A DNA stretch of 64,000 bases from assembly GCF_005886805.2 (NCBI RefSeq), contig NZ_CP045429.1, positions 2,822,501-2,886,500 on the forward strand, read 5' to 3'. This stretch comes from Pseudoalteromonas rubra. Its GTDB lineage: Bacteria; Pseudomonadota; Gammaproteobacteria; Enterobacterales; Alteromonadaceae. The number at the start of each line of letters is the position of its first letter. The first letter of the stretch is position 1. Of this stretch, positions 8,380-19,045 are shown piece by piece. Made by a program: the position numbers and the translations under genes. The notes beneath the pieces were generated by a model. That model saw only the letters and a program-made list of their open reading frames with translations. It was not told the origin of the DNA and did not search any database.

Positions 8380-9906
8380 TTATTTCAGCTTACTATCAAG
8401 CTCTTCAATCTTAGCTTTCCAAATTGCCGGACCTTGAGTGTGTGCGTTAACACCGTTGCTGTCTACAGCCACAGTGACAGGCATGTCTTCTACTTCAAAT
8501 TCGTAGATAGCTTCCATTCCCAGGTCTTCAAACGCAACAACTTTAGATTTCTTAATCGCTTTAGCTACCAGATATGCAGCACCACCCACAGCCATCAGAT
8601 AAACAGCTTTGTTTTCTTTGATGGACTCTACAGTCGCTGGACCACGCTCTGCTTTACCTATCATGCCGATCAGGCCAGTCTTCTCTAACATCAGATCAGT
8701 GAACTTGTCCATACGGGTCGATGTTGTTGGACCAGCAGGACCAACTACCTCATCACCTACAGCATCTACCGGACCTACGTAATAAATGAACTTGTTGGTC
8801 AGATCAACCCCGTCTGGCAACCCTTCACCTGAGTTAATCATGTCCTGCAAACGCTTATGTGCTGCATCACGACCCGTCAGGATCTTACCCGATAACAACA
8901 CGGTCTCGCCCATTTTCCAATCCTGAATATCCTCTTTCGTGATTTCATCCAGGTTAACACGACGAGTATCTTCCCCGACTTCCCAGGTCACTTCTGGCCA
9001 GTCTTCCAGTTTAGGCGCTTTAAGATCAGCAGGGCCTGAGCCGTCCAGAGTGAAATGTACGTGACGTGTCGCAGCACAATTTGGGATCATCACTACTGGC
9101 TTAGAGGCAGCGTGGGTAGGCGCAGACTTGATTTTCACGTCAACCACGGTAGTTAAGCCACCCAAACCCTGTGCACCAATACCGAGCTTGTTTGCGCGCT
9201 CGAAGATTTCTAGACGCAGTTTCTCTTCTGCTGTTTCCGCGCCACGCTCAAGTAGCTCATGGATATCAACTGGATCCATCAATGATTCTTTTGCCAGAAC
9301 CGCGGCTTTTTCTGCGGTACCACCGATACCAATACCCAGCATGCCAGGCGGACACCAGCCAGCGCCCATTGTTGGCAATGTTTTCTCTACCCAGGCAGCA
9401 ACATCGTCTGATGGATTAAGCATGACCATTTTGGTCTTGTTTTCAGAGCCACCGCCTTTGGCAGCGATCATCACCTCAACTTCTGCGCCCGGGACCATAT
9501 CAATGTGAACAACAGAAGGTGTATTGTCTTTGGTATTTTTACGAGCACCAGCAGGGTCCGCAACGATTGAAGCACGCAATGGGTTATCCGGGTTGGTATA
9601 GGCGCGGCGTGTGCCTTCATCTACCATTTGTTGAACAGTCAAGTCTGTTTTATCCCATTTAACATCCATACCGACCTTTACAAAGCAAGTCACGATCCCG
9701 GTATCCTGACACAAAGGACGTTTGCCCTCTGCTGACATACGCGAGTTAATTAAGATCTGCGCGATGGCATCTTTGGCCGCTTTACTTTGCTCTTTGTCGT
9801 ACGCCTTTTCTAAAGCTTGCACAAAATCCAACGGATGATAGTAAGAAATGTATTGCAATGCATCTTCGATGCTGTCAATGAAGTCTTGCTGACGAATAGT
9901 ACTCAT
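8380..9906 (-). CDS. Class I fumarate hydratase (4Fe-4S)
   Basis: 508 residues from the ATG at 9906, chosen because AAGGA sits seven bases upstream and because an upstream in-frame extension has no family support. It catalyses fumarate to malate interconversion in the TCA cycle using an oxygen-labile [4Fe-4S] cluster. The expected three cluster cysteines are C66 (RPLCQDTG), C185 (GWCPPGM) and C277 (IPNCAATRH). The C-terminal beta subunit-like domain contains VDAVGDEVVGPAGPTTSTRMD. It is monocistronic, divergent from pabB. Confidence 0.95.
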   Translation of the reverse strand: MSTIRQQDFIDSIEDALQYISYYHPLDFVQALEKAYDKEQSKAAKDAIAQILINSRMSAEGKRPLCQDTGIVTCFVKVGMDVKWDKTDLTVQQMVDEGTRRAYTNPDNPLRASIVADPAGARKNTKDNTPSVVHIDMVPGAEVEVMIAAKGGGSENKTKMVMLNPSDDVAAWVEKTLPTMGAGWCPPGMLGIGIGGTAEKAAVLAKESLMDPVDIHELLERGAETAEEKLRLEIFERANKLGIGAQGLGGLTTVVDVKIKSAPTHAASKPVVMIPNCAATRHVHFTLDGSGPADLKAPKLEDWPEVTWEVGEDTRRVNLDEITKEDIQDWKMGETVLLSGKILTGRDAAHKRLQDMINSGEGLPDGVDLTNKFIYYVGPVDAVGDEVVGPAGPTTSTRMDKFTDLMLEKTGLIGMIGKAERGPATVESIKENKAVYLMAVGGAAYLVAKAIKKSKVVAFEDLGMEAIYEFEVEDMPVTVAVDSNGVNAHTQGPAIWKAKIEELDSKLK

Positions 9907-10131
9907 GACGGTTCCTTTATTCTCCGGCCTGTGACGAGGCAAACCGGTGTTTATTGAGAGGCGCGATTATATACCATCTTGCGATGAGTGAGTATCGCAA
10001 TCATAGACTAGCGACCAAAGTCCGACACTTATCTAAAATCGTTCGATGGAATATAAGGTAACGCTCTAGGGATTCAATGACAATTATGATACCCTCCTCG
10101 CCCGTTTCGGGCTAGCATTCGGGTTCAGTAA

Positions 10132-11475
10132 ATGACAAATCCAAGTAGTAACTCCATTGAACTAGACATTTCTTTGTCAACCATCGAGGTGTTTGGCACC
10201 CTCGCCTCCCAGCAACTGGCAATCTTGCTCGATTCCAGTGACGCCAATCACGAAAATAGCCGCTTCGATATCATGAGTATCAACCCACTGTGTATACTCG
10301 AAGCCAGAGACGGTCAGTTTTACCTCGACGGTGAGCAGGTTGAGCAAGATGGCTTCACGGTAATGCAAGACAAGCTTACAGAGCTCGATTCAAGGCCTCA
10401 TTCAGATATTCCCTTCACGGGTGGCTGGCTCGGTTACTTTGGCTACGATCTCGGCCGATACATAGAGGCCATGCCCAAAATCGCGATGCAGGATATTGCA
10501 CTGCCAGACATGATAGCCGGTCTTTACCCCGATGCTCTGATACGCGATAACCTGAGCAACCAATGGTACTTTGTTACGCAACCAGGATACAACCGGCTGA
10601 GTACTTACCTGTCACTGATTGAACAAGGTGGCCGTGATGATGATACTTTCACGCTAACCAGTCGCTGGCAGGCCAATATGACCCAGTCAGAATATGCGCA
10701 CAAATTCGCCAGTATCCACGACTATCTGAAAAGCGGCGACTGTTATCAGATAAATCTGGCGCAAAGATTCAGTGCCGATTATCACGGCTCGCCCTGGCAG
10801 GCCTATAAAACGCTGCGCGCAAATAACCAGGCACCTTTTTCTGCTTTTATTAATCTTGGTGAGGATGCTATCGTGTCTGTGTCACCAGAGCGCTTTATCT
10901 CAGTACGCAATGGCCAGGTTGAGACCAAACCAATCAAGGGCACTTTGCCCAGAATACACGACGACAAACAAGCAGATGCGCAGCAAGCCACCCGGTTACA
11001 ACAGAGCCGCAAAGATCGCGCAGAGAATGTGATGATTGTAGACTTGCTACGCAATGACCTTGGCAAAGTGGCAACGCCTGGTAGTGTGCAAGTGCCCAAG
11101 CTATTCGAAATTGAAAGCTTTCCGGCTGTTCACCATCTAGTTAGTACAGTCACGGCGCAATTGGCAACAGGCAAAACAGCCGTTGATCAACTCAAAGCCG
11201 CATTCCCGGGAGGCTCAATCACAGGTGCACCGAAGATCCGGGCAATGGAAATCATCGAAGAACTTGAACCTCACCGGCGCAGCGCTTACTGCGGCTCAAT
11301 TGGCTATCTGAGTGCTTGTGGAGCAATGGACACCTCGATCACTATCCGAACCTTAGTTTGCCATCAGCAAAAAATTCACTGCTGGGCCGGAGGGGGGATT
11401 GTCGCAGACTCAGACTGTGAGTTAGAGTATCAGGAGACTTATCACAAGGTGAACAAAATACTCCCTGTACTATGA
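10132..11475 (+). CDS. pabB: Aminodeoxychorismate synthase component I (PabB)
   Basis: 447 residues of the chorismate-binding family. Visible landmarks are SGDCYQINLAQRF, the catalytic ETKPIKGTLPR block, VMIVDLLRNDLGKV and the C-terminal GGSITGAPKIRAMEIIEELE and AGGGIVADSD motifs. PabB aminates chorismate with ammonia from PabA to give 4-amino-4-deoxychorismate for folate synthesis. The PIKGT lysine distinguishes PabB from anthranilate synthase. The stop overlaps the nudL start by ATGA, so the pair is translationally coupled. Confidence 0.95.
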   Translation: MTNPSSNSIELDISLSTIEVFGTLASQQLAILLDSSDANHENSRFDIMSINPLCILEARDGQFYLDGEQVEQDGFTVMQDKLTELDSRPHSDIPFTGGWLGYFGYDLGRYIEAMPKIAMQDIALPDMIAGLYPDALIRDNLSNQWYFVTQPGYNRLSTYLSLIEQGGRDDDTFTLTSRWQANMTQSEYAHKFASIHDYLKSGDCYQINLAQRFSADYHGSPWQAYKTLRANNQAPFSAFINLGEDAIVSVSPERFISVRNGQVETKPIKGTLPRIHDDKQADAQQATRLQQSRKDRAENVMIVDLLRNDLGKVATPGSVQVPKLFEIESFPAVHHLVSTVTAQLATGKTAVDQLKAAFPGGSITGAPKIRAMEIIEELEPHRRSAYCGSIGYLSACGAMDTSITIRTLVCHQQKIHCWAGGGIVADSDCELEYQETYHKVNKILPVL

Positions 11476-12029
11476 ATCTACAACATGTCATTAGCCGCTT
11501 TAGTTTAAGTGCTTCAGATCACGTGCCAGCATCAGGACAAGGACAAGAAAGCGCGGTATTAGTCCCCTTACTCGAGGTGGATGGGGAAGCATCCCTGCTG
11601 CTTTGCAAGCGCAGTGCGCAACTGCGCAGCCATCCAAGTCAGCTCTGTTTTCCGGGTGGTAAAGTTGAATTACAAGACAAATCAGTGATCACTACGGCAT
11701 TACGAGAGAGTCAGGAAGAAATTGCCCTTGATCCACTACTAGTTAACCCGGTTGGTATTTTACCTTTGCATACAACACTGACCGGCTTTCGTATTACGCC
11801 TGTGCTGGCAACCTTAGCACACAGTGCGACCTGGCAAACCCACAGTGATGAGGTGGAGCAAGTGTTCACCCTGCCATTGTCTTTGCTCGCACAACAAGGT
11901 GTCTGGCAACCTGTGCAGACGCGATTACAAGGAAAAACGGTGACCTTCAACGCCCTCATGACAGAGCATGGGTTACTTTGGGGAGCCACAGCGAAGATTG
12001 TTCAACAGTTGCTGAACAGAGTAGCCTGA
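11472..12029 (+). CDS. nudL: CoA pyrophosphatase, Nudix family (NudL/YeaB)
   Basis: 185 residues. The UPF0035-type signature LLLCKRSAQLRSHPSQLCFPGG precedes the Nudix box (GGKVEL...ALRESQEEIAL, residues about 57-82). NudL enzymes hydrolyse CoA or acyl-CoA to phosphopantetheine and 3',5'-ADP. It overlaps pabB by four bases, the same arrangement as pabB-nudL (yeaB) in E. coli. Confidence 0.92.
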   Translation: MNLQHVISRFSLSASDHVPASGQGQESAVLVPLLEVDGEASLLLCKRSAQLRSHPSQLCFPGGKVELQDKSVITTALRESQEEIALDPLLVNPVGILPLHTTLTGFRITPVLATLAHSATWQTHSDEVEQVFTLPLSLLAQQGVWQPVQTRLQGKTVTFNALMTEHGLLWGATAKIVQQLLNRVA

Positions 12030-12130
12030 CCAGCCAAACACGCGTATCTGCCACCCCACTAACTAAGTGATTTTGATTACATTTCAATATATTTTACTCA
12101 CCATTGGTTACAATACCTGCATGTCCAGAT

Positions 12131-12148
12131 AAAACTGTATACAATTTT
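12131..12148. promoter_or_regulatory. Near-perfect operator-like palindrome upstream of sdaA
   Basis: AAAACTGTA/TACAATTTT is symmetric at eight of nine pairs and contains the TGTATACA core typical of GntR-family operators. It lies about 77 bp before the sdaA start. A similar perfect palindrome occurs at 43315-43328. No GntR gene is in the window. Confidence 0.4.
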
Positions 12149-12224
12149 GCTGTGAAGTGGGTTACTTATGCAATAATTAACGTTATGATGTGCGCCCGTT
12201 CAGAGGCAATGTTGAGTAGAATTT

Positions 12225-13601
12225 ATGATTAGTGCATTTGACATGTTCAGTGTTGGTATTGGACCGTCATCTTCCCATACTGTTGGACCTATGCGTGCTT
12301 CGCGCTTGTTTGTGAAAGACCTGCAAAGTAGCCGCATTATTGATAAAGTCACATCAGTAAAAGTAGAGTTATTCGGCTCATTAGGTCAGACTGGTATTGG
12401 GCATGGTTCTGGTAAAGCGGTGATCTTAGGGCTGGCTGGATATGATCCTGAGTCGGTAGATGCGGACAAAGTCCCTGAGATCCTGGATACCATTGAGCGT
12501 GAGCAGGTGATTTACCTGGATAAAACCCATAAAGCCGATTTTCCTAAACAAGGCGCAATTGTCTTTCATCGCCGTAAAACGCTGCCTAAGCACTCCAATG
12601 CCATGGAGCTTCAAGCTTATTCGGGTGCAGAGCTCGTACATAGCCAGATTTATTATTCTATCGGCGGTGGTTTTATTGTCACTGAAGAGCAGTTTGATAC
12701 TGAGAAACAAGCAGCGCTAGATGTACGTGAGCAAAATCCAGCGCCTTACCCTTTTGAGAATGCGCAACAACTGCTCGAGATGTGTAAAGAAACAGGCCTG
12801 AGTGTCTCTTCGCTCATGATGCACAATGAAAAAACGCTCCGCAGTGAACAAGAAATCAAAACAGAGTTGTTTCATATCTGGGAAGTGATGAAAGCGTGTA
12901 TTGAACGCGGTATGCGCACTGAAGGCATTTTACCTGGCGGGCTAAAAGTAAAGCGCCGCGCGCCAAGTTTGTATTTAAAACTAAATGTTGAAAACAGCAA
13001 CGATCCACTTCGGGCAATGGACTGGGTTGATCTGTTTGCGCTGGCCGTTAATGAAGAAAATGCTGCTGGCGGCCGCGTAGTAACGGCACCCACAAATGGT
13101 GCTGCCGGGATCCTACCTGCGGTACTCATGTATTATCATACGTTTATCAAAGAAGTGGATGCCGAGATAGCAACGCGCTACCTGCTCACTGCCGCAGCAA
13201 TTGGTATTCTGTATAAGAAAAATGCCTCTATTTCTGGTGCTGAAGTTGGCTGCCAGGGTGAAGTAGGTGTGGCCTGCTCTATGGCAGCTGGCGCACTCAC
13301 AGAAATCATGGGTGGTAATGTGGTACACGTGGAAAATGCCGCTGAAATAGGAATGGAACATAACCTGGGGTTAACTTGCGACCCGGTCGGTGGATTGGTA
13401 CAGGTACCATGTATTGAGCGAAACGCCATGGGCGCCGTAAAAGCCATTAACGCATCACGTCTTGCCATGCGTGGCAGCGGCGAGCAAAAAGTCTCTTTGG
13501 ATAAGGTTATCAAAACCATGCTGGATACTGGTAATGATATGAAAACCAAGTACAAAGAAACGGCACGTGGTGGACTCGCGGTTAATATCATTGAATGTTA
13601 A
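12225..13601 (+). CDS. sdaA: L-serine ammonia-lyase (single-chain, Fe-S)
   Basis: 458 residues, the length of single-chain SdaA/SdaB enzymes. The N-terminal beta domain starts [24 protein letters not shown], and the C-terminal alpha domain has [15 protein letters not shown], the cysteine-bearing [17 protein letters not shown], and [18 protein letters not shown]. Cysteines in the last two blocks are expected to bind the [4Fe-4S] cluster. It converts L-serine to pyruvate and ammonia. It stands alone, bounded by an operator-like palindrome upstream and a strong bidirectional terminator downstream. Confidence 0.95.
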   Translation: MISAFDMFSVGIGPSSSHTVGPMRASRLFVKDLQSSRIIDKVTSVKVELFGSLGQTGIGHGSGKAVILGLAGYDPESVDADKVPEILDTIEREQVIYLDKTHKADFPKQGAIVFHRRKTLPKHSNAMELQAYSGAELVHSQIYYSIGGGFIVTEEQFDTEKQAALDVREQNPAPYPFENAQQLLEMCKETGLSVSSLMMHNEKTLRSEQEIKTELFHIWEVMKACIERGMRTEGILPGGLKVKRRAPSLYLKLNVENSNDPLRAMDWVDLFALAVNEENAAGGRVVTAPTNGAAGILPAVLMYYHTFIKEVDAEIATRYLLTAAAIGILYKKNASISGAEVGCQGEVGVACSMAAGALTEIMGGNVVHVENAAEIGMEHNLGLTCDPVGGLVQVPCIERNAMGAVKAINASRLAMRGSGEQKVSLDKVIKTMLDTGNDMKTKYKETARGGLAVNIIEC

Positions 13602-13610
13602 TCCGTACCG

Positions 13611-13654
13611 TCAGACATTAAAAAAGCCGCTTTTGCGGCTTTTTTAATGTCTGA
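13611..13654. terminator. Bidirectional terminator between sdaA and cysB
   Basis: A perfect 20-bp inverted repeat (TCAGACATTAAAAAAGCCGC and its complement) with a TTTT loop sits between convergent sdaA and cysB. A-rich and T-rich arms flank the GCCGC stem core, so it can terminate from both sides. Confidence 0.93.
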
Positions 13655-13688
13655 TATCAGGTCGCATTCAGCAACCTGGTGTGCTCAT

Positions 13689-14681
<993 letters not shown>

Positions 14682-14944
14682 TTAATTGTTATCTGGTGTA
14701 CGACTAGGCCAATTATCGTTAGATACAGGCAAATAATGACTCAGCCTAGCATAATTATAGTATATCCGATAGGACAATACTTTCCCCAGTGTATTAGAGC
14801 CAGCTTCCAAGCATTAAGCTATACTAAAAAATGATGGAATTTGGTGGATTTTCAAGTCTCTTGTTATTAACACTGTTCAATCCCCAATTATTTGATGTAA
14901 TATAAAAAAACTGTCAGCTGTATGATTTACGAAGAGATCCGGGT

Positions 14945-15706
14945 ATGTTTATTACCGTAATAATTTTGTTGATTGTAGCACTCATTGTCATTGCAGTGTG
15001 GGTCAGTGCTATTCAACAACACAAAGAAAAACAAGAAGCGGAACGCCGTAAAGAGCTGGCAAAACAAAAGCGGATCATTGAAGAAGCCGAAGATGTAATC
15101 CTTAATAGCAGCAACATTCCTATGTCCGGTGCCATGATCAAAGTCATTCAGCGCCGTGTGCATGATGCACTGGTATCTATGGTCGAGCTTTCACCCACCT
15201 CTCGAGAATTAAAAAGTCGCATGCATGAATCTCAGGAGCGTTTAAACAACGAACCTCAAAATGCAAACGAATCTGATAAAGTCACATTACCCGACAACGA
15301 TAAGCAGCTCATCGCGCTGGTTCAGGGCATTAAAAAATTGCGCCACTTACTACGTTCAGAGCACAGCAAAGGCAAAGTAGACACACAAGTGTTTGTTCAG
15401 GAAGACCGTAAAATGGAGCGGTTGCAACTAAGAATAAATGTAGAAAGCCAAATCAAGCGGGGAATGTCAGCTAAGAGCGCTAACATGGTGGGATCGGCAC
15501 GTCAGTATTTTGAAAAAGCCTATGCGATCATCTGCGGTGTCACCCACGCCGATGAGTACACCAAAGAAAAGAAAACTCTGCTCGAAGGATACCTGAGTGA
15601 GATAAGCACTGAGCTTAAAGCCTCCAATGCCTCTGCGGTGAAAAAGAAAGCAGAGAAAGAAAAGGACGACCTCGATGTCCTTTTCGCTCCCAAGAAAAAG
15701 TGGTGA
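14945..15706 (+). CDS. Membrane-anchored coiled-coil protein, conserved hypothetical
   Basis: 253 residues. Residues 2-21 form a single N-terminal membrane helix, followed by a charged coiled-coil rich in K/E/Q (23-50) and a soluble helical domain (RRVHDALVSMVELSP...RLQLRINVESQIKRGM...GSARQYFEKAYAIICG). The region 175-225 resembles a short TPR-like hairpin. The tail is lysine-rich (LFAPKKKW). I recall similar proteins of unknown function in Shewanella, Vibrio and Pseudoalteromonas. No function is claimed. Its stop lies 6 bp from the stop of the convergent purine permease gene. Confidence 0.75.
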   Translation: MFITVIILLIVALIVIAVWVSAIQQHKEKQEAERRKELAKQKRIIEEAEDVILNSSNIPMSGAMIKVIQRRVHDALVSMVELSPTSRELKSRMHESQERLNNEPQNANESDKVTLPDNDKQLIALVQGIKKLRHLLRSEHSKGKVDTQVFVQEDRKMERLQLRINVESQIKRGMSAKSANMVGSARQYFEKAYAIICGVTHADEYTKEKKTLLEGYLSEISTELKASNASAVKKKAEKEKDDLDVLFAPKKKW

Positions 15707-15712
15707 TCAGCC

Positions 15713-17002
15713 TCAGCTGATCGCAAACTTGACAATAAACAGCACGGTCAATACCCAGACACTGACAGAGATCTCCTCGCGTTTATTACACGCCAGCTTC
15801 ACCGCAGTATAAGAAATAAAGCCAAGCGCTATGCCATGCGCAATTGAGAACGTCAGTGGTGTCATAAGTAACACCACACTGACCGGAATGGCATCACTCA
15901 TATCATCCCAGTTCACCAGCTTCAAATTTTGCAGCATCAGTACAGCGACGTACAAAATCGCTCCGGCAGTGGCATACGCAGGGACCATTTGCGCCAAAGG
16001 TGCAAAGAACATCATAAGCAGGAAACACAAACCAACCACCACTGCGGTTAATCCTGTACGCCCACCCACAGACACACCTGACACAGATTCAATGTACGAA
16101 GTGGTTGTGGAGGTACCAAGAAAAGATCCAGCTATCGTTGCTGAGCTGTCAGCCGAAAGCGCTCTGCCAAGGCGTGGCATCCGCCCTTCTTTATCTGCAA
16201 TACCAGCTTTTTGTGTCACCGCAACCAAAGTGCCACTGGTATCAAACAAATCAACAAATAAAAATGCGAACACCACGCTCAGCATCGAGATTTCCAACGC
16301 ACTGGCAATATCAAGTTGCGCCAGAGTTGGTGTAATACTCGGTGGCATAGAAACAATACCGGCATATTCGACCAAGCCAAGGCCCCAGGCAAGCACAGTA
16401 ACCAACAAAATACTCAGCAGCACGCCACTTTTCATATCACGATACATTAAGGCAGCAATAACAAAAAAGCTCAGAATGGCAAGTAAAGGGCCAGGGCTGG
16501 TGATGTCACCCAATTGCACAAAGGTTGCCGGGCTGGCAACGATGATCTGCGCATTTTTAAGCGCTATCAGTGCCAGGAAAGCACCAATACCTGTAGCAAT
16601 GGCTTGCTTGAGTACCAGCGGGATTGCCTGTATCACCCACTCTCTGACCTTAAATATACTGAGTAATAAAAATAGACACCCAGATAAAAAAACCGCGCCC
16701 AACGCGCTTTGCCAGGAATGACCCATACCCAACACGACGCCATAAGTAAAAAAGGCATTTAAGCCCATGCCTGGCGCCAAAGCCAGCGGATAATTGGCCC
16801 ACAAGCCCATGATAAAACAACCTATAGCTGCGGCTAAACAAGTGGCAACAAACGCAGCACCATGATCGATGCCCGCCTCAGCTAGCATGGCAGGGTTCAC
16901 AAAAACAATGTAAACCATAGTGACAAATGTCGTCAGGCCGGCGATAAACTCGGTTTTGACTGTGCTCTGCTGTGCACGGAGCGAAAATAATTTTTCCAGC
17001 AT
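15713..17002 (-). CDS. NCS2-type purine permease (AzgA/AdeP-like)
   Basis: 429 residues from the ATG at 17002; the frame extends 14 codons upstream to a GTG but family proteins start near MLEKLFSL. It has 12-14 membrane segments. Family motifs include TFVTMVYIVFVNPAML near the start, GMGLNAFFTYGVV, the long FLFVDLFDTSGTLVAVTQKAG block and FLGTSTTTSYIESVSGVSVGGRTG. These are hallmarks of proton-coupled adenine/guanine/hypoxanthine transporters of the AzgA subfamily. Substrate range is inferred from the family. Confidence 0.9.
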   Translation of the reverse strand: MLEKLFSLRAQQSTVKTEFIAGLTTFVTMVYIVFVNPAMLAEAGIDHGAAFVATCLAAAIGCFIMGLWANYPLALAPGMGLNAFFTYGVVLGMGHSWQSALGAVFLSGCLFLLLSIFKVREWVIQAIPLVLKQAIATGIGAFLALIALKNAQIIVASPATFVQLGDITSPGPLLAILSFFVIAALMYRDMKSGVLLSILLVTVLAWGLGLVEYAGIVSMPPSITPTLAQLDIASALEISMLSVVFAFLFVDLFDTSGTLVAVTQKAGIADKEGRMPRLGRALSADSSATIAGSFLGTSTTTSYIESVSGVSVGGRTGLTAVVVGLCFLLMMFFAPLAQMVPAYATAGAILYVAVLMLQNLKLVNWDDMSDAIPVSVVLLMTPLTFSIAHGIALGFISYTAVKLACNKREEISVSVWVLTVLFIVKFAIS

Positions 17003-17120
17003 GTCTTTGTATTTTATATAGAAACGAAAGCCGGATTTTATCACAAATCTCTGGTGTAATCGGACAAAATAGTTAAAAATCAGCTACACTCTGATCTAAG
17101 TCGTATTAAGTGAAATCAGT

Positions 17121-17585
17121 ATGAAAAAGAACCAATTAGCAGTTGCAAACGGCAGTGATTTAGAGCAACAGCTGCTCAATGTGCTGGAATTTGTGACCGC
17201 AACACCGGACTCTGAAAACCGCTGGCCCAACGATACCGATAACAAAGCTGTCTATAAAAAAGGCCTTTATTATCTGAAAAATAAACAATATCCGCTCGCT
17301 GCGAAATGGCTTCGGCTTGCTGCGATGTCAGGTGATAATAAAGCCCAGTTTTATCTCGGGATGTTATTTGTAAAAGGTCAGGGTGTACCAAAAAGCGTTT
17401 TTCATGGTATTGCCTGGCTATCGCTCTCTCAAAGTCAGGGAAATCAGGCAGCAGCTGGCACACTTGAGCAAGTGCGTACCCATCTGACAGCTAAGCGATT
17501 CATAGATGCCCAGTGCTATGCCGCTACCCTGTATGAGCAAATCCATCAAATGATGCACTTTAGCCCGGACGCGAACCCAAAATAA
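17121..17585 (+). CDS. Sel1-repeat protein
   Basis: 154 residues without a signal peptide. Two Sel1-like repeats are visible between about residues 50 and 115 (AAKWLRLAAMSGDNKAQFYLGMLFVKGQGVP and the following HGIAWLSLSQSQGN). Sel1 repeats are TPR-like protein-protein interaction helices. The partner is unknown. It is divergent from the purine permease and lies 118 bp upstream of sulA. Confidence 0.75.
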   Translation: MKKNQLAVANGSDLEQQLLNVLEFVTATPDSENRWPNDTDNKAVYKKGLYYLKNKQYPLAAKWLRLAAMSGDNKAQFYLGMLFVKGQGVPKSVFHGIAWLSLSQSQGNQAAAGTLEQVRTHLTAKRFIDAQCYAATLYEQIHQMMHFSPDANPK

Positions 17586-17674
17586 AAGTAAATGTAATCA
17601 AAGCACTATTAAAAAAGCACAAAAAACACGCGATATTTTACTTGCCAAATAGCACTGTATGAAATACTGTATAA

Positions 17675-17696
17675 CCACTGTATAGAAAATCAGTGG
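17675..17696 (+). promoter_or_regulatory. LexA (SOS) box of sulA
   Basis: CCACTG-N10-CAGTGG, with an AT-rich spacer TATAGAAAAT, fits the CTG-N10-CAG LexA rule with extended symmetry. It ends 7 bp before the sulA start codon, so bound LexA would block the promoter or early transcription. Two further ACTGTAT half-sites occur upstream at 17654 and 17666, at 11-12 bp spacing. Confidence 0.75.
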
Positions 17697-17703
17697 TCTG
17701 CTC

Positions 17704-18129
17704 ATGTTACATACTCAAGTGCAAAATATATCAGTGTCTCAGGCTAAAACAGCCAATAAACGCTATCAGTTAGTATATGCGGAAGATGACATAGTAAGCA
17801 GTTTAGAACTGCTTAAAATCCTGTATCGATGCAATTCACTTCACAGATGGACCTTGCTTATTGCACCAGACAACATTCCAAGCAAAGCCCTGCTGGATAA
17901 CAGTTCAATTGATAGCAGCAAGCTACTGGTGCTACGTCAAAGACATTTGATAAACTTAGAGTATGTTATCAACAGCGCTTTATGCAAAGGTAACTTTGCA
18001 GCGGTGATCACCTGGACAGACATTGTGTCGGAACAACAGCTGTCTCAGTTTAAACTGATAGACAGTGACACTGAGGTCTTTTGTTTTACCCGCACCTCTG
18101 GACATGAGGTATCTGTCGTTGCGCATTAA
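17704..18129 (+). CDS. sulA: SOS cell-division inhibitor SulA
   Basis: 141 residues, short like SulA proteins. Recognisable SulA segments are QLVYAEDD, LELLKILYRCNSLHRWTLLIAP, the DSSKLLVLRQ segment and CKGNFAAVITWTD, aligning with RWQLWLTP and TGNYSVVIGW of E. coli SulA. SulA binds FtsZ and blocks polymerisation after DNA damage. The adjacent LexA box supports the call. lexA itself is not in the window. Confidence 0.85.
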   Translation: MLHTQVQNISVSQAKTANKRYQLVYAEDDIVSSLELLKILYRCNSLHRWTLLIAPDNIPSKALLDNSSIDSSKLLVLRQRHLINLEYVINSALCKGNFAAVITWTDIVSEQQLSQFKLIDSDTEVFCFTRTSGHEVSVVAH

Positions 18130-18145
18130 GTTCAAATGAGAAAAT

Positions 18146-18601
18146 ATGTGTTATTGCGGTTCTGAAAGAGAAGCACAAGCATGCTGTCTGCCTTTTATAG
18201 CAGGCCAAAAGCTACCTGACAGTGCGGAGCAGTTAATGCGCTCCAGATACAGTGCTTATTGCCTCAAAGACACAGGGTACATACATCGTACTTATGCACA
18301 GTGCAAACGTGCAGAAAATAGTGAGGCCAGTATCAGTGCATTTGCTGAGCACGCAACCTTTATTGGCTTGGAGGTCATCCAAAGCAATGATTCTCCAGAA
18401 CATCACTTTGTGGAGTTTAAGGCTACATACCTGGATGGCAGCACCTGTATCACTATGCACGAACGGTCTCGCTTTTTACGTGAAGACGGCCAGTGGCGTT
18501 ATCTTGATGGTGAACTGTTTGCCTGCCCTGAGAAAAAAATTAGCAGGAATGATCCTTGTCCCTGCCAAAGTGGGAAGAAGTTCAAAAAATGCCACGGCTA
18601 G
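18146..18601 (+). CDS. ychJ: YchJ-family SEC-C motif protein
   Basis: 151 residues. The N-terminal cysteine motif [13 protein letters not shown] and the C-terminal SEC-C zinc-binding motif [16 protein letters not shown] bracket a NTF2-like core ([21 protein letters not shown]...[18 protein letters not shown]). This is the full YchJ layout. YchJ function is unknown; zinc binding is likely from the cysteines. It lies 16 bp after sulA and may be cotranscribed with it. A 13-bp hairpin follows. Confidence 0.9.
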   Translation: MCYCGSEREAQACCLPFIAGQKLPDSAEQLMRSRYSAYCLKDTGYIHRTYAQCKRAENSEASISAFAEHATFIGLEVIQSNDSPEHHFVEFKATYLDGSTCITMHERSRFLREDGQWRYLDGELFACPEKKISRNDPCPCQSGKKFKKCHG

Positions 18602-18619
18602 ATAGGCAGGCTAGATGAT

Positions 18620-18647
18620 CTGGGTTATTGAACCTTCAATAACCCAG
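18620..18647 (+). terminator. Hairpin downstream of ychJ
   Basis: A perfect 13-bp inverted repeat CTGGGTTATTGAA/TTCAATAACCCAG with a CC loop, 18 bp after the ychJ stop. The T-tract is poor (TTCT), so termination strength is uncertain. Confidence 0.65.
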
Positions 18648-18879
18648 TTCTAAGTAGGCAGCTTCTTCGCGTTTGTTGTACCCAATTTATTTGTGCTCTG
18701 CAACTAAGGCCCCCTAAGCGACTTCAAAGCCTTGGAAGCGGCCTAACAAAATCAAAGACAAAGACTCTAGCAAACGACAACATCATTCCAATATGCTTAT
18801 GATGTTTGCACGCATCAAATTACTCGCCCAATATTTACGCATCGCTTAGTTTTCTTTTTTAAACTCGCTGTGGCGTTTG
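18648..18879. other. Intergenic sequence before the repeat element
   Basis: I see no ORF, RNA gene or clear regulatory site here. With the hairpin on its left and the repeat element on its right it forms a 440-bp non-coding block. Confidence 0.3.
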
Positions 18880-19045
18880 TTATACCAATTTGCTTAATTA
18901 AGTGATCTATTTTGAGGCGAGAAAATAGGGTCGATAACAAGGCAAAAATTTTGCTATTTAGTTGTTCTAAATAAGAAATTTTTAACGCCGTTAGCGTCCT
19001 ATTTGCTCCTTCAAATAGACCAGGTATTAAGTGAAATTGGTATTA
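18880..19045. repeat. 166-bp intergenic repeat element with imperfect terminal inverted repeats
   Basis: The element begins TTATACCAATTTGCTTAAT and ends with the imperfect complement (ATTAAGTGAAATTGGTATTA), so it has MITE-like ends of about 20 bp. The interior is AT-rich with no coding frame. A 31-bp copy that keeps only the two ends lies at 47073-47103, and a 23-bp interior fragment lies at 22333-22355. I recall similar elements between genes in Pseudoalteromonas genomes. Its right end supplies the TAA stop of the neighbouring minus-strand gene. Confidence 0.75.
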
